Part shown: in pieces, positions 55,976-63,328 of the stretch
Position numbering within the stretch: position 1 is the first letter of the stretch
How the letters are laid out: each line of letters opens with the position of its first letter
Source: Microbacterium sp. Nx66
GTDB taxonomy: Bacteria > Actinomycetota > Actinomycetes > Actinomycetales > Microbacteriaceae
DNA length: 64,000 nucleotides
Assembly (NCBI RefSeq): GCF_904066215.1
Contig: NZ_LR880474.1
Span: 2,232,001 to 2,296,000 of the forward strand
Direction of reading: 5' to 3'
The notes under the pieces: generated by a model
Databases searched by the model: none
What the model was told of the DNA's origin: nothing
What the model saw: only the letters and a program-made list of their open reading frames with translations
Position numbers and translations under genes: made by a program

Positions 55976-56366
55976 CGAACGACTCCGGCGGTGCGGAGGC
56001 TTCGACCTGCAGGGCTGCCGGGACACCGACGAGGCCGAACACCGGGAGGGTCGTCCGGATGCGGACCTCGACGGTCTCCTGTCCCTCCCGCCGCGCCGAG
56101 GCGACCGTGATGTCGTCGGCGTAGGAGGGGCCGACCGCGCGACGGATGACCTCGCGCGCCCGCTCCTCCCCCTCCTTGTCGGTCGTGTCGGCGAGCGCCG
56201 CGTAGTACGCGCCTTCGACGGCCGCATCGTGGACGACGTTGCGCACGTAGATCGCGAACGCGAGCTGCAGCACAGCGAGGGTCAGCGCGGTGAGCAGGGT
56301 GCCGACGAGCACGAACTCCACCGGGTTCGATCCGCGGTCGTCGATCACCCCCGCAAGCGCGCGCAT
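55965..56366 (-). CDS. TadE-like pseudopilin
   Basis: A 133-residue protein starting MRALAGVIDDRGSNPVEFVLVG. G|SNPVEF again fits a prepilin cleavage site with Glu at +5, and is followed by one hydrophobic helix (about 17-40) and a soluble domain. It follows the pilin-like gene by one base; translational coupling is likely. Confidence 0.85.
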   Translation of the reverse strand: MRALAGVIDDRGSNPVEFVLVGTLLTALTLAVLQLAFAIYVRNVVHDAAVEGAYYAALADTTDKEGEERAREVIRRAVGPSYADDITVASARREGQETVEVRIRTTLPVFGLVGVPAALQVEASAPPESFDAR

Positions 56367-56367
56367 G

Positions 56368-56562
56368 TCAGAGCCCCGACACCCGCTGGATGGCCTGCTC
56401 GAAGAGGGAGGTGAGCGCAGGCCCGGCGACCGCCCAGATGAGCACGACGAGCCCCGCGGTCATCAGAGTGACGAGCACCCAGCCCGGGACGTCTCCCCGT
56501 TCGTCGTCGTTGAAGGCACGGAACATCGAGCGCGCACGAGAGATCATGCGGCCAGTGTGCAT
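56368..56562 (-). CDS. Small Flp-pilin-like membrane protein
   Basis: A 64-residue protein: basic N-terminus, then NDDERGDVPGWVLVTLMTAG and one long hydrophobic helix, ending FEQAIQRVSGL. Size and position (first gene before the TadE genes) fit the Flp pilin, but the usual G-x4-E-Y processing site is missing. ATG at 56547 is an alternative start. A DnaA-box sequence lies 25 nt upstream. Confidence 0.75.
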   Translation of the reverse strand: MHTGRMISRARSMFRAFNDDERGDVPGWVLVTLMTAGLVVLIWAVAGPALTSLFEQAIQRVSGL

Positions 56563-56944
56563 CGAAGACCTGCCGCGGCGCGGACATTATCCACAGGACC
56601 GTGCGGGTGACCCGCGCCCTCACGCGGCGACACCAGTTCGAGGCGGTCTTTGTCCGAGCCGGAGCCGGCTTGCCAGATCGTGCCAGAAGTCACCGAGCGC
56701 ACCCGTGTTGTTCGCGTGCATCTCGCGCCATGCCGAAGCTCGCCTAGCCACGGAGGCGCCACACGTCCACGGCCGGACGCGATGACGTGCTCGCCGACAG
56801 ATCCTCACGGACTGCCACATAGTGGCTCATCTTGTGTCTTTTGTCTTGTGTCCCCCAAAAAGGGGACAGACACCTCATCGCTCCGAGGTTACTGTGACGC
56901 TGGCCCGCAGGTGCGAGCCATATAGCGATGATGGGGGTTCGGAG
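56563..56944. other. Intergenic region at the left end of the Tad insert
   Basis: About 382 bp with no supported gene. It holds the DnaA box (56587-56595), short unconvincing ORFs on both strands, direct repeats CTTGTGTC at 56831-56838 and 56845-56852, and a perfect hairpin TGTCCCC/GGGGACA (56849-56868). The AT content rises here compared with the neighbouring genes. Confidence 0.6.
56587..56595 (+). promoter_or_regulatory. DnaA-box sequence upstream of the pilin-like gene
   Basis: A perfect TTATCCACA. An identical site lies upstream of tadA at 61887-61895, both preceded by GCGGA. Confidence 0.5.
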
Positions 56945-57610
56945 ATGTGGGGATGGCGTGCAGGGATGGCGTTGGTTGCTATCGTCGCGATGCTGGGAAC
57001 AGGCGTCGCGCCGGCAGCGGCTAAAGCACCCGACGAGTCCGAGCGGACGACGATCACTACATTCGGCTTCGTGCCGACAGACAGCGCTGGCACGGCCGCG
57101 CAAACCGACGTAGAAGCCCAGATCGCCGAGGTGGAATCCCTCGAGGCCTCGGACACTCCATTGGCTGCCCCTTATGACTCGAGCAAGATGCCGAGTGGGT
57201 CAGCAAAAGACCGCGCAGCGATGGCCGCGGGTGACACGGCCTATCGGATCGTCTCGACGTGGACCGATAACATTGCAAAGCCGATCGTTGCTCGCGCGGG
57301 CAACGGAACCACGTGGGGTCTCACCAAGGTTCAGAACAAGCATCATGTCAACCTCAACATGATCAAGAAGACCACAAAGTTCCCGAGGCCGACCGGCGGC
57401 CGCGTCACTCAAGGCACCTCCATCATTTACTTGACGGACGCGATCGAATGGGAGTGCTGGATCGGTTCCTGCAAGCCGAAGCGCTCGATGACAGTGAAAG
57501 TGGTGATCGAGAACGCCCGCATGAGCGACGGCAAGCAAAAGGGACTTATCACGGCATACTGTATGGGCGTCACGGTGTGCCCCCAGTGGGTCATTAACGT
57601 TGCGGGATGA
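56945..57610 (+). CDS. Secreted protein of unknown function
   Basis: A 221-residue protein. A signal peptide (MWGWRAGMALVAIVAML..GVAPAAA) is probably cut after Ala-Ala-Ala near residue 27. A Glu/Asp/Ala-rich segment follows (about 30-80), then a domain from about 95 with NGTTWGLTKVQNKHHVNLN, a Cys pair in WECWIGSCKPK and another in AYCMGVTVCPQW, likely disulfides. Codon use is more AT-rich than in its neighbours. No family recognised. The open frame extends upstream to 56822, but the signal peptide fixes the start at 56945. The next gene begins 16 nt downstream. Confidence 0.75.
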   Translation: MWGWRAGMALVAIVAMLGTGVAPAAAKAPDESERTTITTFGFVPTDSAGTAAQTDVEAQIAEVESLEASDTPLAAPYDSSKMPSGSAKDRAAMAAGDTAYRIVSTWTDNIAKPIVARAGNGTTWGLTKVQNKHHVNLNMIKKTTKFPRPTGGRVTQGTSIIYLTDAIEWECWIGSCKPKRSMTVKVVIENARMSDGKQKGLITAYCMGVTVCPQWVINVAG

Positions 57611-57625
57611 AGGGCAGCATTACGC

Positions 57626-57970
57626 ATGGGTAGCGACGTGAATGCAGAGACCTTTCTCTCAGCGGTCCGCGAAGAATGGGATAAGGCGCACGGGACGATC
57701 GTGGTGCCGGCGGAACTCGAGTTGACGCATCTGGAAGCCGACGGCGAGTCGTTGACGCTGCACGTTACAGACTCCGCCGGGTCGCGCTTCGGTTGGCGTA
57801 CGCCACTTCCGGCCCATATGCGCAGTAAGAACAAGACACCAGGAGAAACGGGTACACCGCAGCATTGGGCGCTCTGGGAAGTCCTCATTCCCCTGGTAGA
57901 AGAGCTCGAGACGAACGCTGCAACTCGGTTACCGCCCGACATCGACGGTGTGAGGTGGATCTCGAGGTAA
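57626..57970 (+). CDS. Small cytosolic protein paired with the secreted protein
   Basis: A 114-residue acidic protein with no signal peptide or membrane segment. It starts MGSDVNAETFLSAVREEWD and has a central beta-rich part (TIVVPAELELTHLEADGESL) and a helix WALWEVLIPLVEELE. No family recognised. The 15-nt spacing after the secreted-protein gene suggests one transcript. It could be an immunity or chaperone partner, but nothing in the sequence proves that. Confidence 0.7.
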   Translation: MGSDVNAETFLSAVREEWDKAHGTIVVPAELELTHLEADGESLTLHVTDSAGSRFGWRTPLPAHMRSKNKTPGETGTPQHWALWEVLIPLVEELETNAATRLPPDIDGVRWISR

Positions 57971-58052
57971 GGCCGCTCATGCCGAGACGGTGCATCCGGG
58001 CGGAGTGCGTCACTGCCTATCGGAACCGCCGGAACGCAATAGGCTCCCGCCT

Positions 58053-58232
58053 ATGGAGCCCAACCCCCTGCTGCCGTCGATTCCGGTGCTGATCGCGATC
58101 GTCGTCGGCGTGGTGATCCTCGTCGCCGTCATCGTCATCGTCATCGGCGCGCGGAGGGCGAAGCGGCGAGGCCCTGTACTCCCGTCACGCGAATCGCACA
58201 ACCCCGGGTCCGGTCATCCCGACGAGGGATAG
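58053..58232 (+). CDS. Small single-pass membrane protein
   Basis: A 59-residue protein: MEPNPLLPSIPVL, one very hydrophobic helix rich in Val/Ile (about 13-33), then a basic and polar tail ending GSGHPDEG. Unknown function. ATG is 7 nt after TAGGCT (58040-58045) and has no Shine-Dalgarno, so leaderless translation is likely. The longer in-frame start at 57990 is not favoured. Confidence 0.75.
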   Translation: MEPNPLLPSIPVLIAIVVGVVILVAVIVIVIGARRAKRRGPVLPSRESHNPGSGHPDEG

Positions 58233-58242
58233 CCTGTCACGC

Positions 58243-58515
58243 ATGCGCCCTGGACCTGACGATGAGATGCGGGCCAGAGTCGAGATCGACGGGCTCACCT
58301 ATCCCCTGCCTCGCGGCACCGATGTCGCCGCCCTCCGAGAGAGGATCGAGGCCGCCGCGCGCGCTGAACCCACCTTCGTCTCGTTCGCCACGTCGGACGG
58401 CCTGGCGAGCGTGCTCGTCCACCCGACCTCGCGGGTTTTCCTCTTCCAGGTCAAGGCCTCCGACGAGGGGAGCCTCGCCTCAGACCTCGGCGGACTGCCG
58501 GATTGGGACGTCTGA
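58243..58515 (+). CDS. Small hypothetical protein
   Basis: A 90-residue soluble protein beginning MRPGPDDEMRARVEIDG. RVEIDGLTYPLPRGTDVAAL and ASVLVHPTSRVFLFQV suggest a small beta-rich fold. No family recognised. ATG 7 nt after TAGCCT (58230-58235), leaderless type. It lies 10 nt after the membrane-protein stop. Confidence 0.7.
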   Translation: MRPGPDDEMRARVEIDGLTYPLPRGTDVAALRERIEAAARAEPTFVSFATSDGLASVLVHPTSRVFLFQVKASDEGSLASDLGGLPDWDV

Positions 58516-58539
58516 GCGCCGCGGAGAGCCGCCGTGGGA

Positions 58540-58836
58540 TCAGGAGGTGAACTCGTCGATGACGAGCTCACCGCGGGCGTTCAGCCGCTCCATCATGTGA
58601 CTGACCCGGGCCGGATCGATCGCCGGCGGCGGCTCGGCGTCGAACTCGAGCACCAGCGGGATCGCCGGGTGCATCCACGCGGACAGTCGGCCAGGGCTCT
58701 TCTTCCCCGACGGCCACGTCATCATGAAGCTCTCCTGGCGACGGAGCTTCGTGGAGATCACGATCTTCAGATGCGCCAGCACGGTGTCGTCGACCTCGAT
58801 CGGCGGACGAGAGCTGTTGTACTCGAGACTTCCCAT
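58540..58836 (-). CDS. DUF7882 family protein
   Basis: A 98-residue protein of a small family frequent in Microbacteriaceae: MGSLEYNSSRPPIEVDDTVL, HLKIVISTKLRRQESFMMTW and MHPAIPLVLEF. Relatives were once mislabelled as ATP-dependent DNA ligase, but the protein is far too short and has no ligase motif. The function is unknown. ATG at 58836 is 6 nt after TACCTT (58843-58848). It lies 40 nt downstream of tadC on the same strand. Confidence 0.82.
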   Translation of the reverse strand: MGSLEYNSSRPPIEVDDTVLAHLKIVISTKLRRQESFMMTWPSGKKSPGRLSAWMHPAIPLVLEFDAEPPPAIDPARVSHMMERLNARGELVIDEFTS

Positions 58837-58876
58837 AGACAAAAGGTAAGCCCCCACGGCCTCCCCCGACGACCAC

Positions 58877-59815
58877 TCATCCGATGCCGAGCCGCAGGAT
58901 GAACAGGCCAGGGTAGATCGCGAACACGACGGACAACGGCAGGATGAGGAAGACCAACGGCAGGAGCATGAAGATCTCCTTCCGTCCGGCCTGCTCGATG
59001 AGCGTGCGCTTGGCCTCCTCCCTGGTGTCATCGGCCTGCGCGCGCAGCACCGCGGCGAGGGGTGCTCCGTGCTCGATCGCGGCGACGATCTGGTCCGCGG
59101 CTCGGGTCAGCCCCGGAAGCTCCAGCCGACCCGCCATGGCGGCCAGCGCGTCGGCGAGGGACGACCCCGTCCCGACCTCCACGATCACGCGACGCAGCTC
59201 GACCGTGAGCTCCCCCGACCCCACGCCGGCCACGCGCTTCACGGCGTCGAGGAAGCCCTCGCCCGCAGAGAGGCAGAGGGCCAGGAACTCCAGGGTCGTC
59301 GGCAACTCCTCGGCGAGGCGCACCTTCCGTGCCCGCACCCGCGCCGAGAGTCGCATGTCGTAGCCGACGGCGCCCGCCGCTCCCGCCAGGAGCGGGATGG
59401 CACCGACGGGAACGGACCACCGACCGATCAGCACGAGGACGATGACGGCGAGCGCTCCGCAGACGAGCGCGACCACACCTGAGGCGAGCTGGCGTCCACG
59501 GAAGGCGACGGGATCGAGGGGCGAGCCCGCCTGCGCGAGTCGTCGTCGGAGTCCCTCGCTCCCGCCGAGGACGCGGTCGATCATCTCCCCACCGAGGGTT
59601 CCCAGGCGGAATCCACCGGCAGGCAACGCGCCGGCCCGGGGAAGAGCCTCCCGCGGCAGCACGTCATCGTCGACGACGTCGCGGATGTACGGCGCGATCC
59701 GTGAAGCGAGGGACGCAGCGCGCCACCGCGGCAGGCCGGAGAGAAGCGCCAGGACCCCCGCCGCGAAGCCACCGCCGAGCAGCACGGCCACGGCCAGCGC
59801 GGAGAGCCCACTCAC
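58877..59815 (-). CDS. tadC: Tad inner-membrane protein, TadC-type (GspF fold)
   Basis: A 312-residue protein. An N-terminal TM (about 3-23), a cytosolic region, two TMs (about 100-140), and a type II secretion F domain (RLAEELPTTLEFLALCLSAGEGFLDAVKRVA pattern, split in the protein) with a last TM pair at the C-terminus. With TadB it forms the platform for pilin extrusion. GTG at 59815 overlaps the tadB stop (GTGA). Confidence 0.88.
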   Translation of the reverse strand: MSGLSALAVAVLLGGGFAAGVLALLSGLPRWRAASLASRIAPYIRDVVDDDVLPREALPRAGALPAGGFRLGTLGGEMIDRVLGGSEGLRRRLAQAGSPLDPVAFRGRQLASGVVALVCGALAVIVLVLIGRWSVPVGAIPLLAGAAGAVGYDMRLSARVRARKVRLAEELPTTLEFLALCLSAGEGFLDAVKRVAGVGSGELTVELRRVIVEVGTGSSLADALAAMAGRLELPGLTRAADQIVAAIEHGAPLAAVLRAQADDTREEAKRTLIEQAGRKEIFMLLPLVFLILPLSVVFAIYPGLFILRLGIG

Positions 59816-60669
59816 CCGAACCACCGACGGGGCTCGGGCAGCCGACCGATGCGGATCATGAGGCGGAACGCGACGACCGAGACGACCGCGCCCACGACGA
59901 TCACGACGATGCCCTCCGGTGTGCTGTACGCCTTCGCCCCCTCCGGACGGAGGATCAGGAGGGTGAGGATGATCCACGGCGCCACGGCGCCGAGGACGGC
60001 GGCTCCCCGGATCCACGACTGCCGCGCCTCGACCTCGCCGCGGAGCGCCGCGTCAGCACGGACGGATGAGGACAACGCCCGCAGCACGCCGATGAGCTCG
60101 GTGCCGCCGACTTGCCGCGCCATCCGCAGCGTCTCGATGATCCGATCCCCGAGCGGATCGGCGAGGACGACCTTCAACCGGTCGAGACTCGCGTCGAACC
60201 GTCCGCTGCTCCGCAGGTCTCGGGCGAACACGCCGAATGCGGGGCGGAGCGCCGGGGGCGCCGACTCGGCGAGGGTGGCCACCGCATCCGGAAGCGACAG
60301 GCCGACGCGGATAGCGGCGATCAGCAGGTCACAGACATCGGGCCAGAGTTGCCGGCGCAGACGCCGCAGCCGGAGTCGTCGGCCGCGCAGGTAGGCGATC
60401 GGCGCAGTCCCGCCGGCGATCCCGGCGAGGACCGCGAGCGCGGCACTCCCCGTGACGAGCCAGACGAGGGACGCCGCACCGAGGGCGGCGCCGGCGATGC
60501 CGATCACGAGGGAGCGGGTCTGCAGGGACGGGAACCCCGCCTCACCCGACAGACGGACCAGGCGTCCGCGGTGCGCCGTGGAGGTGGAGCGCTCTGCCGT
60601 CGGCCACAGCCATGGCGACAGGGTCAGGAGCACGCCGGCCGCAAGCGTCGCGCCGAGGAGGATCGTCAT
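59812..60669 (-). CDS. tadB: Tad inner-membrane protein, TadB-type (GspF fold)
   Basis: A 285-residue protein with TM segments near 5-22, 53-90 and at the C-terminus (about 225-275). The F-domain core includes LWPDVCDLLIAAIRVGLSLP and ARQVGGTELIGVLRALSS. It overlaps tadA by 4 nt and tadC by 4 nt. Confidence 0.88.
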   Translation of the reverse strand: MTILLGATLAAGVLLTLSPWLWPTAERSTSTAHRGRLVRLSGEAGFPSLQTRSLVIGIAGAALGAASLVWLVTGSAALAVLAGIAGGTAPIAYLRGRRLRLRRLRRQLWPDVCDLLIAAIRVGLSLPDAVATLAESAPPALRPAFGVFARDLRSSGRFDASLDRLKVVLADPLGDRIIETLRMARQVGGTELIGVLRALSSSVRADAALRGEVEARQSWIRGAAVLGAVAPWIILTLLILRPEGAKAYSTPEGIVVIVVGAVVSVVAFRLMIRIGRLPEPRRWFG

Positions 60670-61847
60670 GCGAGGACCCCCGAACCGACCGAGGTCGACC
60701 GTAGCGGCCGGTGTGCGGCGGCGCCGAAGACCGGAGTGCTGAGCACCCGTCCCTGGACCACTTCACCCGTCGGGGCGACGATCTCCTCGACGTATCGTCG
60801 GCCTGCCGCATCGCGCGCGCAGTGGACGACGAGATCGACCGACGACGCGATCGCCGGAGCGACGAAGCCGCGGTCGATGTTCCGCCCGGCGAGGAGCGGC
60901 AGCAGGCACAGCTTGTCGAGCGCCTCCGCAGCGGAGTTGGCGTGGACCGTGCAGGCGCCGGGGACGCCGGTGTTGAGCGCCAACACGAGGTCGAGCGCTT
61001 CCGCGTCACGCACCTCCCCCACTACGAGCCGGTCCGGCCGCATCCGCAGCGCTTCCTTCACCAATCGTCGCAGCGTGATCTCACCCGTGCCTTCGAGGCT
61101 GGGCTGGCGCCCCTGCAGCGCGACCACATCAGGACCGACCACCGCGAGCTCGAATGTCTCCTCGACCGTGATTATGCGCTGGTCCGCCGCGCAGGCGGCC
61201 AGCAACGCGCCGAGCATGGTCGTCTTTCCCGCGTGGGTCGCCCCGGACACGATCACGGACGCACCTGCCCGCATCGCCTCACCCAGGGCATGCGCGGCAT
61301 CAGGAGTCAGCGCGCCCTGCGCCGTCAGCGCGTCGAGCGAGCGGTGCCCGGGAAGGAACTTGCGGATGTTGACCACCCACGACCCGCGGACGACATCGGC
61401 GATCGCCACGTGCAGCCGCGAACCGTCCGGCAGGGAGGCATCGACGAACGGCTGCCCTATGTCCACGCGCCGCCCCGTCGCCTGCAGCATGCGCTCCACC
61501 AGATCCCGCACCGTCGCCTCGTCCAGCCGCAGCGCTGTCCGCTCCGCCACACCACCCCGCGCGGTATGCACGACCCCGTCTCCGTTGATCCACACCTCCT
61601 CGATGCCGGGGTCGTCGAGCAGGGGCTGCAGAGCGCCGAACCCGCTCACCGCCGCGAGAACGTCCCGCACGCACGCCGCCTCGTCCTCCACGAGCACGCC
61701 GCCCCGCGCGAGAGCCCGATCGTCGTGGCGCCGCACCTCCGCCCTTGTAACCTCCCGCGCCCGCTCTGGGTCGATCGCCGGATCCACACCCTCGGTCCGC
61801 AGCCGACGCCGAACGAGGTCGGCGATGATCGACGCGGGCTGCTCCAT
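60666..61847 (-). CDS. tadA: Tad pilus ATPase, TadA/CpaF-type
   Basis: A 393-residue secretion ATPase (VirB11/GspE superfamily). N-terminal helical domain, then VWINGDGVVHTA and FVDASLPDGSRLHV, Walker A SGATHAGKTTM (P-loop about 202-210), Asp box IITVEETFEL, and the His-box region with RPDRLVVGEVRDAEALDLV. It powers pilin assembly. First gene of tadABC; a DnaA-box sequence lies 40 nt upstream. CpaE-like and prepilin-peptidase genes are not seen here. Confidence 0.92.
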   Translation of the reverse strand: MEQPASIIADLVRRRLRTEGVDPAIDPERAREVTRAEVRRHDDRALARGGVLVEDEAACVRDVLAAVSGFGALQPLLDDPGIEEVWINGDGVVHTARGGVAERTALRLDEATVRDLVERMLQATGRRVDIGQPFVDASLPDGSRLHVAIADVVRGSWVVNIRKFLPGHRSLDALTAQGALTPDAAHALGEAMRAGASVIVSGATHAGKTTMLGALLAACAADQRIITVEETFELAVVGPDVVALQGRQPSLEGTGEITLRRLVKEALRMRPDRLVVGEVRDAEALDLVLALNTGVPGACTVHANSAAEALDKLCLLPLLAGRNIDRGFVAPAIASSVDLVVHCARDAAGRRYVEEIVAPTGEVVQGRVLSTPVFGAAAHRPLRSTSVGSGVLA

Positions 61848-61886
61848 CCCTGCATCCTCGCAACGATCAGCTCCCGGCCCGCGGAG

Positions 61887-61895
61887 TTATCCACA
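61887..61895 (+). promoter_or_regulatory. DnaA-box sequence upstream of tadA
   Basis: A perfect TTATCCACA, 40 nt upstream of the tadA start. Matches the site upstream of the other Tad half (56587-56595), including the preceding GCGGA. Confidence 0.5.
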
Positions 61896-61990
61896 ACACT
61901 CGAGCAGCTACCGGCTGGCCCTGCATGACACCCGGTGCCGTGCAGGCATGAACAGATCAACTGACTCGGGCGGGCGGGTCTACGAAAGGC

Positions 61991-62974
61991 TCAGGGGCTC
62001 GGTCGTAACTTCACTGCCTGATCGATGATTGGCTGGATGAGGTTCGTCACCTCGTCGTTTGATGCTTTTCCATCCGGAGGCGCTTCCAGGACCCGCCTCG
62101 CGAAGAGCGTGTACATGGTCTGGCGGGCTTCTTCATCCTCGATCTCGTTGATGAAGCCGAGAAAGGCCTTGAGCTGGATCTCGATAGCGCGAGCCCACGT
62201 GGCGATGCGGTGATAATTACTAGCCTGCCGACCAAGGTACGCCGCGATGCCAGCCAGTGCAGAAAGGATCGCAACGCGATAGACCACCTCCTGCCAATTG
62301 TCCACGGATTCCACCGTGCTTCCGGCGGCATAGACCAACCCGAACAGTACGGTCACCCCAAGTGTGACTAACGTACCCACCCTGAACCAGAACGCCGATC
62401 GTGCGCTGCTCTTTGCGGTGGTCTCGAAGGATTTTTCCAGAGCGCCTGTGGCCGTCTCCGTAGCGGCCTTGCGGGCGAGCGCCAAAGCCTCACTTGCTAG
62501 GTGGGCAGAACTCGATGCGTCCTGGACCGCGCTATCGAGTCTTTCCATTCGGCGCGTCACGTAAGCGACGATTGACTGCGAGCGCAGGGCTTCCTCGCCC
62601 GCGAGATTAATCTCCGCGCGAAACCCAGAGAACATGTCGGCGGGCAGTCCACGCTTGACGAGTTCGTCGAACAGTGCCGGAAACACATCGAGGTTCCCCC
62701 GCATACTGACGAGCGCAAGAGATTTCGCGTCGCCCACAGTCGCGAGGTAGGCCTTGTACTGCTTCTCTGCCTCCTGCGCGGCGTTTACAACGATTTCGAG
62801 CTCTCCATCTGCGAGCATTTCACCGGCCGCCCATTCAAGGAGCCTGTGCCACACCGCGAGGAGCGGGATTACTGCAATCTCGTCGATACCGGGGCTGTCT
62901 TCACGTCGGAGCTTTCCCAGTTGAGACTGAAACCAGCGACTCAGACTTTCGATTTCGTTGCGACCTGTCGCCAT
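61991..62974 (-). CDS. Two-TM coiled-coil protein of unknown function
   Basis: A 327-residue protein. The N-terminal half is helical and charged; residues about 130-185 form an Ala-rich coiled coil. Two TM helices follow (about 195-218 and 230-250), then a helical cytosolic C-terminus (ATWARAIEIQLKAFLGFIN, ARQTMYTLFARRVLE). No enzymatic motif. A strong AGGAGG ribosome-binding site precedes the ATG, unlike most leaderless neighbours, and base composition is less GC-rich. Proteins of this shape occur among accessory membrane proteins and some defence effectors, but no assignment is justified. Confidence 0.8.
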   Translation of the reverse strand: MATGRNEIESLSRWFQSQLGKLRREDSPGIDEIAVIPLLAVWHRLLEWAAGEMLADGELEIVVNAAQEAEKQYKAYLATVGDAKSLALVSMRGNLDVFPALFDELVKRGLPADMFSGFRAEINLAGEEALRSQSIVAYVTRRMERLDSAVQDASSSAHLASEALALARKAATETATGALEKSFETTAKSSARSAFWFRVGTLVTLGVTVLFGLVYAAGSTVESVDNWQEVVYRVAILSALAGIAAYLGRQASNYHRIATWARAIEIQLKAFLGFINEIEDEEARQTMYTLFARRVLEAPPDGKASNDEVTNLIQPIIDQAVKLRPSP

Positions 62975-63078
62975 CTCCGCCTCCTGTCACGTTCGCCCGA
63001 ACCGGATCCGGACGCACACAGCACACAACATAGCGCGCAGATAGCTACCCATGCGCAGTTCGAAAACCCACGCATCGA

Positions 63079-63234
63079 ATGGAAAGGAAGGCTGACCTGC
63101 GCGCGCTCTACGACTACCGCGTCGGCGTCCAGAACGGCGACGCCGCGGACCCCGACCGCGAGCAGGCACTCCGCCGGACTGCGATCGACACGTTCGTCGA
63201 GGGGCAGGCCGTCTGCATCGATGGCTCGTCCTGA
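63079..63234 (+). CDS. Short hypothetical protein
   Basis: A 51-codon ORF, MERKADLRALYDYRVGVQNG to the end AVCIDGSS. The codon use is strongly GC3-biased like real genes here, and it is mostly helical with an acidic middle. No clear Shine-Dalgarno; a start at a nearby CTG or another codon cannot be excluded. No family recognised. Confidence 0.55.
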   Translation: MERKADLRALYDYRVGVQNGDAADPDREQALRRTAIDTFVEGQAVCIDGSS

Positions 63235-63328
63235 CGCCGCCGTATCGAGCCGCCCGCCCCGGTGTCAACCGGTACGTCGCCCGTCGTCGCGCTCCCTAGG
63301 CTGAGGAGCAGACCTGCGAGGAGACGAC

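Noticed and set aside
56563..56944. Pseudogene or insertion-sequence remnant
   Set aside because: Short open frames on both strands lack any recognisable transposase or protein motif, and no terminal inverted repeats were seen.
58540..58836. ATP-dependent DNA ligase, as relatives are sometimes named
   Set aside because: 98 residues with no ligase motif; it fits the DUF7882 family instead.
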